NCBI GenBank assembly: GCA_028697715.1
Contig: JAQVDS010000003.1
Span: forward strand, 62,001-126,000
Direction of reading: 5' to 3'
Length of the DNA stretch: 64,000 nt
From: Acidithiobacillus sp.
Lineage (GTDB): Bacteria; Pseudomonadota; Gammaproteobacteria; Acidithiobacillales; Acidithiobacillaceae
The notes under the pieces are model-generated. The model was not told the origin of the DNA, searched no databases, and worked only from the letters and a program-made list of their open reading frames with translations. Positions 46,645 through 54,305 of this stretch are shown here, in pieces; position 1 is the stretch's first letter; each line of letters starts with the position of its first letter. Made by a program: the position numbers and the translations under genes.

Positions 46645-46659
46645 CGGGTTCGGGTTTTT
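46636..46659 (+). terminator. Terminator-like hairpin at the csoS4B end
   Basis: GAACCC (46636-46641) and GGGTTC (46646-46651) form a 6-bp stem with loop TGAC that contains the csoS4B stop, followed by GGGTTTTT. It is a short, probably leaky intrinsic terminator before the shell genes csoS1CAB; alternatively a processing point. Confidence 0.45.
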
Positions 46660-46680
46660 CTCTGTAAGGAGGGGTGAATA

Positions 46681-46977
46681 ATGGCAGATGTAACAGGTAT
46701 TGCTCTCGGAATGATCGAAACTCGTGGCTTGGTGCCGGCAATTGAAGCGGCCGATGCCATGACCAAGGCAGCAGAAGTGCGCTTGATCGGACGTCAGTTC
46801 GTTGGTGGCGGCTATGTGACGGTCCTGGTGCGTGGCGAGACCGGTGCCGTGAACGCTGCGGTTCGCGCTGGCGCCGATGCCTGCGAGCGCGTCGGCGACG
46901 GTCTGGTGGCCGCACACATCATCGCGCGCGTGCATTCGGAAGTGGAAAACATCCTGCCCAAGGCTCCAACCGCGTAA
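46681..46977 (+). CDS. csoS1C: Carboxysome shell hexamer CsoS1C
   Basis: 98 aa BMC-H hexamer ([20 protein letters not shown]), making the shell facets, with a pore loop in [13 protein letters not shown]. Differs from CsoS1A only near the C-terminus (KAPTA against KVPTV). AAGGAGGGG lies about 6 nt before ATG. Confidence 0.97.
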   Translation: MADVTGIALGMIETRGLVPAIEAADAMTKAAEVRLIGRQFVGGGYVTVLVRGETGAVNAAVRAGADACERVGDGLVAAHIIARVHSEVENILPKAPTA

Positions 46978-47033
46978 AGCGGCTAGGTCGGTCAGGTTCC
47001 CAAAGATTTTTTGATTTTTGTTAGGAGATTACA

Positions 47034-47330
47034 ATGGCAGATGTAACAGGTATTGCTCTCGGAATGATCGAAACGCGTGGTTTGGTGCCGGCTATCGAGG
47101 CGGCTGATGCCATGACTAAAGCCGCTGAGGTGCGCCTGATCGGTCGTCAGTTTGTTGGCGGTGGCTATGTGACGGTGCTGGTGCGTGGTGAAACTGGTGC
47201 GGTCAATGCGGCTGTGCGTGCCGGCGCCGACGCTTGCGAGCGGGTGGGCGATGGCTTGGTGGCTGCCCACATCATTGCCCGTGTGCACTCTGAGGTGGAA
47301 AACATCCTACCCAAGGTGCCGACCGTCTAA
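47034..47330 (+). CDS. csoS1A: Carboxysome shell hexamer CsoS1A
   Basis: 98 aa BMC-H hexamer nearly identical to CsoS1C. The first 41 nt of the two genes are the same, while later codons differ synonymously. TTAGGAGAT site 7 nt upstream. 56 nt separate it from csoS1C. Confidence 0.97.
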   Translation: MADVTGIALGMIETRGLVPAIEAADAMTKAAEVRLIGRQFVGGGYVTVLVRGETGAVNAAVRAGADACERVGDGLVAAHIIARVHSEVENILPKVPTV

Positions 47331-47346
47331 TCTAGTTCGTGGATGT

Positions 47347-47374
47347 GACACGGCGGGCTGTCGCTCGTCGTGTC
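47347..47374 (+). other. Stem-loop between csoS1A and csoS1B
   Basis: GACACGGCG (47347-47355) pairs with CGTCGTGTC (47366-47374), 9 bp with one G-U, loop of 10 nt, 17 nt after the csoS1A stop. No T-run. Could stabilise the csoS1A mRNA 3' end. Confidence 0.5.
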
Positions 47375-47405
47375 CCTCCTCCTAAACCCTAGAGGGAGAT
47401 AGAGC

Positions 47406-47744
47406 ATGGCAACAGTAACAGGCATTGCCTTGGGGATGATCGAGACGCGTGGTCTGGTGCCGGCTATCGAAGCGGCCGATGCCATGACCAAGGCCGCAGA
47501 GGTTCGTCTGGTCGGTCGTCAATTCGTTGGTGGTGGTTATGTCACGGTCTTGGTACGTGGCGAGACCGGTGCGGTGAACGCTGCGGTTCGGGCTGGCGCC
47601 GATGCCTGCGAACGGGTTGGCGATGGCTTGGTCGCAGCGCACATCATCGCGCGTGTCCACTCGGAAGTGGAGAACATTCTACCGACGACGCCTACTGCAG
47701 ACGGTAGTGGCCGCGATGGCGACGTCAGTGCGGTGCAAAGCTAA
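47406..47744 (+). CDS. csoS1B: Carboxysome shell hexamer CsoS1B
   Basis: 112 aa BMC-H hexamer, close to CsoS1C/A but with MATVTG start, RLVGRQF and a C-terminal extension ([16 protein letters not shown]) of about 12-14 aa, typical for CsoS1B as the minor facet component. AGAGGGAGATAG upstream. Confidence 0.97.
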   Translation: MATVTGIALGMIETRGLVPAIEAADAMTKAAEVRLVGRQFVGGGYVTVLVRGETGAVNAAVRAGADACERVGDGLVAAHIIARVHSEVENILPTTPTADGSGRDGDVSAVQS

Positions 47745-47756
47745 GTAGAGGCGTTC

Positions 47757-48203
47757 GTGTTGCGACCGCATCCCCGTATCGCCGGTTTTCTCGGGCGAGC
47801 GCTCAGTCATGAGTTTCTGGCAGTGCAGCAGTACCTCGTGCAGTCCCGTCTGTGTCGACTCTGGGGCTGGCAGGACTGGGCCGAGAGCTTCGCCCGGGAA
47901 TCTCGGGAGGAGTTGGAGCACGCGGGCCTGCTTAGCGATCAGCTGTTGCGCATGGGCATTGCGCCCAGTGCCGGCACCTTGCGGCCGTCGCGGCCGGGCA
48001 GGGATCTGCGGGAGATGCTCGAACAGGACGTGGCGATCGAGTGGTCGGCAGTAGAGCTTTACGCCGAGGCCCTCGATTTCAGTCAGCGAATGCGCGATGC
48101 ACCCACTGCTTCGCTGTTCGCGCAGTTGCTGGAAGACGAAAAGGGGCATCTAATGCATCTGCAGGAAACCATCAGCTCTCTCGGGACCCATCATGGGCAC
48201 TGA
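47757..48203 (+). CDS. Bacterioferritin-like protein of the carboxysome operon
   Basis: 148 aa four-helix ferritin-like protein with HEFLAVQQYL, EELEHAGLL, EWSAVELYAEAL and EDEKGHLMHL, providing Glu/His ferroxidase-type ligands. Such a gene is regular in cso operons; its role in the carboxysome is unclear (iron storage or redox). GTG start with GAGG upstream; the 3' end overlaps acRAF by 11 nt. Confidence 0.88.
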   Translation: MLRPHPRIAGFLGRALSHEFLAVQQYLVQSRLCRLWGWQDWAESFARESREELEHAGLLSDQLLRMGIAPSAGTLRPSRPGRDLREMLEQDVAIEWSAVELYAEALDFSQRMRDAPTASLFAQLLEDEKGHLMHLQETISSLGTHHGH

Positions 48204-48468
48204 GACCTCCGCCGGTTGTCCCGATGGCTGGGAGGAGCGCGGCAAGCCGCTGTCCTGGACTCGACGTTTCAGTTTCCCGGATTATGCGGCTACCCGCAGC
48301 TTTCTGGATCGGCTAACGGAACTGTCCGAAGAGTTCGACTACTATCCAAACCTGAATTTTGCGCGCGATTATGTCGTGGTTGCCGTGCAATTTGATGGTG
48401 ATCAGATTGACGCCCGGCTCGCGGGATATGCGCATGCCGCACAAGCGGCATACGCTGCGGCGGAATAG
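48193..48468 (+). CDS. Alpha-carboxysome Rubisco assembly factor acRAF (PCD-like)
   Basis: 91 aa protein of pterin-4a-carbinolamine dehydratase fold. The catalytic His-His-Pro of true dehydratases is replaced by YYP (EEFDYYPNLNFARDYVVVAV), indicating loss of the enzyme function and a chaperone role, as known for acRAF in cso operons. Overlaps the previous gene by 11 nt and ends 3 nt before mcdA. Confidence 0.88.
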   Translation: MGTETSAGCPDGWEERGKPLSWTRRFSFPDYAATRSFLDRLTELSEEFDYYPNLNFARDYVVVAVQFDGDQIDARLAGYAHAAQAAYAAAE

Positions 48469-48471
48469 GGT

Positions 48472-49092
48472 ATGGCGACGTTGCGTATCGCTCTGTTCAA
48501 CGCCAAGGGCGGTTGCGGTAAGACGACCCTGGCGTGGAACCTGGCATCCGGGCTTGCGCAGCGCGCTAGTACCTTGCTGTTGGACGCAGACCCCCAAGGG
48601 AGTCTCCAACGTTGGGCAGATTGGAGCGAAGAAGATGGCAATGGTATGACGGTTGCCGGTCGGGAGGCGCTGAAAAGCTCGGGAATCGGTTCAGCACAGT
48701 ACTGTGTCATCGATTGTCCTCCTGCCTTGGAGGCAGTGGAAACGCGAAAGGCTCTGGATCTTGCTGACGTCGTGCTGCTACCGGTCCTCCCTTCGCCTCT
48801 CGACCTTTGGGCGAGTCAGCGCAGTGTCGAAGCCATTGAAGAAATTCGAAAGAAGAATCCGAAGCTGCGCGCGGCACTTGTGCTGAATCAGGTCGAGGGG
48901 CGGAGCGCGCTGTCGCGGGCGGCCGAACATGCCATAGTAACTTTGGGATTGCCGGTTTTTCGCGGGCAGATCGCGAGAAGAGCGATCTATCGCAACGCTG
49001 CAGTCGAGGGCAAAAGCGTTTACCAGATGGGGAAACGAGCTGATGCTGCGGTTGCGGAAATTGAGGTACTGATCGAGGAGGTTCTCAAATGA
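48472..49092 (+). CDS. mcdA: ParA-type carboxysome positioning ATPase McdA
   Basis: 206 aa ParA/MinD ATPase with deviant Walker A KGGCGKTT at residues about 12-19 and switch DADPQGS. It coats the nucleoid and, with McdB, spaces carboxysomes. Immediately after acRAF; overlaps mcdB by 4 nt. This is the alpha-type McdA found in cso operons. Confidence 0.92.
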   Translation: MATLRIALFNAKGGCGKTTLAWNLASGLAQRASTLLLDADPQGSLQRWADWSEEDGNGMTVAGREALKSSGIGSAQYCVIDCPPALEAVETRKALDLADVVLLPVLPSPLDLWASQRSVEAIEEIRKKNPKLRAALVLNQVEGRSALSRAAEHAIVTLGLPVFRGQIARRAIYRNAAVEGKSVYQMGKRADAAVAEIEVLIEEVLK

Positions 49093-49310
49093 CTAGCCAG
49101 TTGGAAAACAAGCTCAATGCGAGCATGCAGAGTCCACGTCGGCGCAGTACCAGCAAGGCTGATACTCTGGTGCAAAGCAAGGCGCCAGAGTCTTCAAGCG
49201 GTAGCGTGAAGAAGGCTCCTCCGAGCAGTGAATCCAAAGCAGAATCTGTTGCGGATCTCAATGCTGGCGGCGGACGCGAGTTGAATCCACAGCGTATCTG
49301 GCCGGACTGA
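49089..49310 (+). CDS. mcdB: Carboxysome positioning factor McdB (alpha type)
   Basis: 73 aa, disordered, rich in Ser, Lys and Glu, and ending in RELNPQRIWPD, the conserved C-terminal Trp motif of alpha-McdB. It links carboxysomes to McdA and can phase separate. Overlaps mcdA by 4 nt (ATGA). Confidence 0.88.
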   Translation: MTSQLENKLNASMQSPRRRSTSKADTLVQSKAPESSSGSVKKAPPSSESKAESVADLNAGGGRELNPQRIWPD

Positions 49311-49352
49311 ATCCGCCAGGCAACAGCGCGCTATAAACCAGCGACGACGACC

Positions 49353-49368
49353 GGGGGCCGAGGCCCCC
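49353..49368 (+). terminator. GC-rich hairpin between mcdB and cbbO
   Basis: GGGGGC (49353-49358), loop CGAG, GCCCCC (49363-49368), followed by CTTT. A short but very stable hairpin 43 nt after mcdB, probably weakening read-through to cbbO. Confidence 0.45.
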
Positions 49369-49399
49369 CTTTACCGGAGGGCGAGCTGAGCAGCTTCTT

Positions 49400-51751
49400 A
49401 TGGCAATCCTGCTGACCGACTATCCCGATATCCTCGAAGAACTGGGTCCCGACGCATCGGCAGTTCTCGAAGCGAACTGGCACGAGGCCGCGCGGATCTT
49501 TACCCAGCGCGGTCTGGAAGCCTATCTGGAGGGTGCGCGCAGCCTCAAATCCTTGGGGCGCGGGACGGAGCTCGTGCTCAGTTTCATTGAGGCCGGTCCG
49601 CATGTGGCACGGGAAATTGGCGAGCAGGCGGTTTTCGAAATGCTGTCCACCGCCATCCGCATGTTCTCCAAGACCAGCTCCGAGGTCTTGGTCCTGTTTT
49701 TTTCGACTGCCCCCATTGTCGCCCAGCGTCTGGGAGAGATCGACCTTTTCCGCGGCTATCTCCTGCTTCTCGATCAATTGCTGGCGCAGGCCCCGCGAGG
49801 CGTGCGCCCTATGTTGGGTAAAATCGAGGTGCTCCTCGAACAGATGACCCTGGGTGGGCTGCGGCGCTGGGCCAACTGGGGCATTTCCGCCTACCGCAAC
49901 GATTTTTCGGCGCAGGCGGAGTTTTTTGGCCTGGAAACCCCACAGGCCCTTGCCGTGTTGCAGCAGGAGCACCGTGGCATCCTTTTTGTGGACGTGCAGC
50001 GACGCCTGAATATGTACCTACGCGCTTTGTGGGGAAGGGATTTCTTTCTGCGTCCGACCTCCGGCGATTACGAAAGCCGCACGGGTTATCAGCCTTACAT
50101 CGAGGACTATTTCATTTTTGTTCCCGATGCGTACGACGATGCGGTAATCGCGGACGACGACAAGGTGCCTGCTCTGGAGGTCTATCGGGCAGCGGTCGCC
50201 CATGCCGCGGCGCATGTCGTTGAGTCGCAGTTCGATACCCGTCTGGAACTCGCTACCCCGCTGAAAAAGCTCTGGATTGGAGTTTTGGAAGACGCTCGGG
50301 TGGAGACCCTGGAGGGCCGGCGCTTCCCGGGACTTCTGCCCCTCTGGCGGCGCCTCGGGCAAACCGAGGCGGTGCGGCAAAAAAAGGCCGACGCGCGGCT
50401 TGGCGAACTTGCCGAACGGGCTGCCTATGCACTCATCGAGCCCGATTATCAGGACGAGCATCCGTTGGTGGCGCGTGTCCGGAGTCTGTTTCCGCGGCTC
50501 CTGGACGAGCAGGAAGATCGGTATGGCGTTCTTCTCTCTGCCGCCGAGGAGCTTGCCGAACTCAGCAAGGAGCTGGGCCTGGAGTTTTCCGCGCAAAAGG
50601 ATCAGCCGTCCAGCCCCTACCGTGACGACAACCGCTATCTGTGGACCCCGCCCGCGAGCGCAGTCGATATCCTTAACGGTAGCCAGCCCCAGGTACGCAA
50701 GTATGTAAATCTGATGGAGATGATCAACACTCTCGATGTGGAGTATGCTGGTGATGATGCCCAGGAGATCTGGATTCTCGCCACCGAGCTCTATGACGAC
50801 GACGGCAAGACCTTCAACGAGAAGGAGGGGAAGGAGCCGGTCGCGCAGCCGGTGAGCTATTCCGAGTGGGATTACCAGACACAGCTGGAACGCCCGATGT
50901 GGACTACGGTCTACGAGAAGCGCCCGAAAATGGGAGACCCAGCGGAAATCGAGGCTCTGTTGGAGCAGCACAAGCCTTTGGTGCAGAAGATCGGCAAGAT
51001 GATCGAGGCCATCCAGCCGCAAGGTGTGGTGCGTACGCGCAAGGTGGAAGATGGCGATGACATCGACATCAATGCGGCGATTCTGGCGATGACCGATATC
51101 CGCATGGGACAGCAGCCCGATCCGCGCATCGGCATTCGTACCCGGCTGCACATTCGTGACCTATCGGTGACCCTGCTCATCGACCTTTCGGAATCGACCA
51201 ACGACAAGCTGCGCTCGCGCAGCGAGGGAGATGTCACGGTGTTGCAGCTGGCGCGCGAGGCTGCCGTATTGCTCGCCGGCGCTCTCGACCGGATTGGCGA
51301 TCCCTTTATGCTGTGCGGCTTTGACTCCAACGGTCGCCACGACGTCGAATTTTACACCTTCAAATCCTTCGCTGCGCCTTATGACGAGAAGGTGAAAGGA
51401 CGCCTGGCCGGCATGACCGGCAAACTCTCCACGCGCATGGGTGCGGCATTGCGCCACACCGGGCATCTGATGGAGCAGTATCCGAGCCAGAAAAAGTTGC
51501 TGATCCTGCTCACCGACGGCGAGCCGGCAGACAATGACGTGCGTGATCCGCAGTATCTGCGTTTCGATAGCAAACGGGCGGTGGAGGAACTGGCGCGCAA
51601 GGGAATCCGCACATTCTGCCTGTCTCTCGATCCCTACGCCGACGAGTATGTCAGCCGTATCTTTGGCCAGCGCAACTACTTGGTGCTGGATCATGTCGAT
51701 AGTCTTCCGCTGAAATTGCCGCAGCTCTATGTATCGATGACCAAGTCCTAA
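49400..51751 (+). CDS. cbbO: Rubisco activase component CbbO (VWA protein)
   Basis: 783 aa protein with a helical N-terminal part and a C-terminal von Willebrand A domain whose MIDAS motif is LLIDLSESTND (DxSxS). CbbO bridges CbbQ hexamers to inhibited Rubisco; CbbQO is a Rubisco activase. ATG 49400 is the only clear start; a ribosome site is not obvious (GGAGGGCGAG is about 20 nt upstream). cbbQ lies 6 kb downstream, not adjacent. Confidence 0.93.
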   Translation: MAILLTDYPDILEELGPDASAVLEANWHEAARIFTQRGLEAYLEGARSLKSLGRGTELVLSFIEAGPHVAREIGEQAVFEMLSTAIRMFSKTSSEVLVLFFSTAPIVAQRLGEIDLFRGYLLLLDQLLAQAPRGVRPMLGKIEVLLEQMTLGGLRRWANWGISAYRNDFSAQAEFFGLETPQALAVLQQEHRGILFVDVQRRLNMYLRALWGRDFFLRPTSGDYESRTGYQPYIEDYFIFVPDAYDDAVIADDDKVPALEVYRAAVAHAAAHVVESQFDTRLELATPLKKLWIGVLEDARVETLEGRRFPGLLPLWRRLGQTEAVRQKKADARLGELAERAAYALIEPDYQDEHPLVARVRSLFPRLLDEQEDRYGVLLSAAEELAELSKELGLEFSAQKDQPSSPYRDDNRYLWTPPASAVDILNGSQPQVRKYVNLMEMINTLDVEYAGDDAQEIWILATELYDDDGKTFNEKEGKEPVAQPVSYSEWDYQTQLERPMWTTVYEKRPKMGDPAEIEALLEQHKPLVQKIGKMIEAIQPQGVVRTRKVEDGDDIDINAAILAMTDIRMGQQPDPRIGIRTRLHIRDLSVTLLIDLSESTNDKLRSRSEGDVTVLQLAREAAVLLAGALDRIGDPFMLCGFDSNGRHDVEFYTFKSFAAPYDEKVKGRLAGMTGKLSTRMGAALRHTGHLMEQYPSQKKLLILLTDGEPADNDVRDPQYLRFDSKRAVEELARKGIRTFCLSLDPYADEYVSRIFGQRNYLVLDHVDSLPLKLPQLYVSMTKS

Positions 51752-51777
51752 CGGGAAATCTTTTGGTAACACTGGCA

Positions 51778-51811
51778 GGGAATCCTACCTCGCGGGATCT
51801 GGTGGATTCCC
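51778..51811 (+). other. Stem-loop upstream of dabB
   Basis: GGGAATCC (51778-51785) and GGATTCCC (51804-51811) form an 8-bp stem with an 18-nt loop, 26 nt after cbbO and 27 nt before dabB. No T-run. Possible transcript processing or weak attenuation. Confidence 0.4.
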
Positions 51812-51838
51812 CTGTGCCTCGGCAACAAGGAGTTTTTG

Positions 51839-53527
51839 ATGGACACCCTAGCGATTGTGATTCCTTTCGTGCCCGTCCTGTCGGCAGCGATCATTTTTCT
51901 GTTCTTGCGTAACCGCAAGGGAACAGCTGCGCGCCTCAGCGTGCTGGCCACTTTGCTGACCTTCCTGCTGTCGCTGTCTTTATTGGGTGACTACATCACC
52001 TCGCAGGTGGCGAGGGTGGAATGGATCGGACAGATCTGGGGGAGCATCTGGCTGGATCCCCTGGCCTTGATCATGTGGACCTTCGTATCGGGAATCAGTC
52101 TCCTAGTACATATGTATTCGGTCCGCTATATGGTCGAGGAGCCGAATTATCCGCGCTTCTTTGCCCTGCTCGATCTGATGACGGCAACCATCTTTTTCAT
52201 GGTCTCCGCAGCGGATTTGATTACCCTGTTGGTGGCCTGGTTTTTGGTGGGGGTGTTTCTCTATTTTCTGCTCGGACACGACACCGATCGTTCGGCATCC
52301 GGGCGCTATGCCTTCTGGACGCAGATTACCTATCGCTTTGGTGATCTACCTCTCTGGCTGGCGGCGTTCATTCTGTTCAAGGCCTATCATAGCCTGTCCT
52401 TGCCGGTCATCTTCGCGCAGGTGGCGGCCGCGCCGAATGCCGTGCAGCTCTGGGGCATGCCTGTCCCGGCCTGGGTCGGCATCCTTATCGCCATCTCCGC
52501 CTTTGCCCGCTCGGCGCAGTTCCTGCTGCATGGCTGGCTACCCTACACCATGGACGGCCCGACACCCGTCTCGGCGCTGATGCACGCCGGCATCGTCAAT
52601 GCCGGCGGTTTCCTCTTCAACCGCTTTGCGCCGATCTTTGAGTATACCAGTCTGGCCCTGCACATCGCCTTTGTGGTGGGACTGATCACCGCGGTCTTGG
52701 GATCGGCGTTGATGCTGATTCAAAACGATATCAAGCGCTCCCTAGGTTATTCGACCATGGGCCAGATGGGTTTCATGGTGATGGAGTGTGGTCTGGGTGC
52801 ATTCCCGCTGGCAGTATTCCACCTCATCGCCCACGGTTTTTTCAAGGCGTCGCTCTTTCTGGGAGCGGGCAACGCCATTGGTGAGGCCCGCGCCGCGGAC
52901 GGCGTACCCCCAGACCCCGTCTATGTCTCGGTGGTGGAGCGTCGGCCCAATAAACCCTCCCGTCTACCATTGATTACCGCCGCGGCACTCACCATTCTCG
53001 TACCAGTGCTGGTGCTGAGTCTGTCGCACTTCTTTGTGGCCTCGCACCTGTTCTTCGAGCAGGGGGTCATCATTCTGCTGTTCTTCGCTTGGGTTACTGG
53101 CGCGCAGGCGCTATTTGCCACGCACAAGATGACCCACAGCAATCCCTGGCAGGTCATGGGTGGGATACTGGGCTCTTTCGTGCTCGTGGTGATTGGCTAT
53201 ACCTTGATCAGTCACTACTTTGGGAACTTCCTCTATCCGGAGCACGGGGCCAGTAAGCGGCTCTTTGCCTCGGCAAGTATCGGAGTGCTTTCGTATGATG
53301 TCTTGGTCATCATCTTGGCCCTGCTCTTTGTTGGCGGCTGGGCGCTGACTTTCTTTGCCGACGCCCGCGATTGGGGACAACATCTCAGCGAAAAATGGCA
53401 TGGTACCTATGTGGCACTGTATGCGCTCCTGACCCGCGAACTCTATCTGAATGACTTTTTTGTGCGCATGACACAGGTGCTGTTTGCTGCATCCCGTCGT
53501 CTCAACGTCTGGTTCCGCTGGAGTTAA
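51839..53527 (+). CDS. dabB: Inorganic carbon transporter subunit DabB
   Basis: 562 aa membrane protein of the proton-conducting NuoL/MrpA family with about 13-14 helices, e.g. LLHGWLPYTMDGPTPVSALMHAGIVNAGGFL and GYSTMGQMGFMVMECG. In DAB complexes DabB supplies proton flow to drive the vectorial carbonic anhydrase DabA. AAGGAG is 6 nt before ATG 51839; the frame also opens with TTG 51836. Confidence 0.93.
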   Translation: MDTLAIVIPFVPVLSAAIIFLFLRNRKGTAARLSVLATLLTFLLSLSLLGDYITSQVARVEWIGQIWGSIWLDPLALIMWTFVSGISLLVHMYSVRYMVEEPNYPRFFALLDLMTATIFFMVSAADLITLLVAWFLVGVFLYFLLGHDTDRSASGRYAFWTQITYRFGDLPLWLAAFILFKAYHSLSLPVIFAQVAAAPNAVQLWGMPVPAWVGILIAISAFARSAQFLLHGWLPYTMDGPTPVSALMHAGIVNAGGFLFNRFAPIFEYTSLALHIAFVVGLITAVLGSALMLIQNDIKRSLGYSTMGQMGFMVMECGLGAFPLAVFHLIAHGFFKASLFLGAGNAIGEARAADGVPPDPVYVSVVERRPNKPSRLPLITAAALTILVPVLVLSLSHFFVASHLFFEQGVIILLFFAWVTGAQALFATHKMTHSNPWQVMGGILGSFVLVVIGYTLISHYFGNFLYPEHGASKRLFASASIGVLSYDVLVIILALLFVGGWALTFFADARDWGQHLSEKWHGTYVALYALLTRELYLNDFFVRMTQVLFAASRRLNVWFRWS

Positions 53528-53531
53528 GCCC

Positions 53532-54305
53532 ATGGAATGGATCGTTCTTCTGATTAGCGCAGTTCTGCTCCCCATTTTTCCGCTGAGTTTGATTTTCAAT
53601 CGCTTGGTGGCGACGGCACCGGGACCCTGGGGTAGGGCATTGGCGCTTCTGGTCTTGCCACAATTGGGGATTCTGTTGCTGTACCACACCGGGCCCTTCT
53701 TGCCCTTGCCCGTACTCGGGCAACGGATCTGGTTGATGATGGTACTCTTCACCGCGGTTTTTTATGCCTTTCGCGCCGTGAGTGCACGGGAAATCAGCGT
53801 CTGGTCGCGTCTTAGTGCGAGTTCCGGATTGACGCTGACTTGGTTGCTGGTGGCCAGTGGTAGCCCGGTGCATCTGACGCAACTGTTCGTCCTGGCTTGG
53901 TCCGTGCCGGCGGCCTTGCTCATGATCTGGGCGGGTCTGCTGAGTCAGCGGATGGGCGGTGCCTATCTGGGGTTGCGTGGCGGACTCGCCACGGAACTGC
54001 CGCGTCTTAGTGGACTGATCACCGTTACTGCGTTGGCTCTGGTGGCGACGCCGGTATTCCCCGGGTTTTTTGCAATGTTGCAGGTATTTCACTTGCTCAG
54101 TTTGTCTTGGTTGTGGCCTTTGTTGCTGCTCTTGATGATCTGGGGATGGTCGATCGGTAAATTCCTGCAGGATCTGCTCTTTGGTATTTACCAGGGGGAG
54201 CCGCTGACGGATATCGGGGGCACGGTGACCAGTGTGGGTGCCGGAGTGCTGTTCCTTTTCGCATTGTTTGGACTCGTCTGGAGTGGCCTATGGATAGGAA
54301 ACTGA
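53532..54305 (+). CDS. NuoM/NuoL-like short membrane protein in dab operon
   Basis: 257 aa, about eight helices. PVFPGFFAMLQVFHLLSLSWLWPLLLLLMIW resembles the central PG-F part of NuoM/NuoL-type antiporter subunits, but the protein is only half the normal length. It starts 4 nt after dabB (ATG 53532, TGGAG 8 nt upstream) and overlaps dabA by 16 nt. An accessory subunit of the DAB pump is inferred from position. Confidence 0.7.
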   Translation: MEWIVLLISAVLLPIFPLSLIFNRLVATAPGPWGRALALLVLPQLGILLLYHTGPFLPLPVLGQRIWLMMVLFTAVFYAFRAVSAREISVWSRLSASSGLTLTWLLVASGSPVHLTQLFVLAWSVPAALLMIWAGLLSQRMGGAYLGLRGGLATELPRLSGLITVTALALVATPVFPGFFAMLQVFHLLSLSWLWPLLLLLMIWGWSIGKFLQDLLFGIYQGEPLTDIGGTVTSVGAGVLFLFALFGLVWSGLWIGN

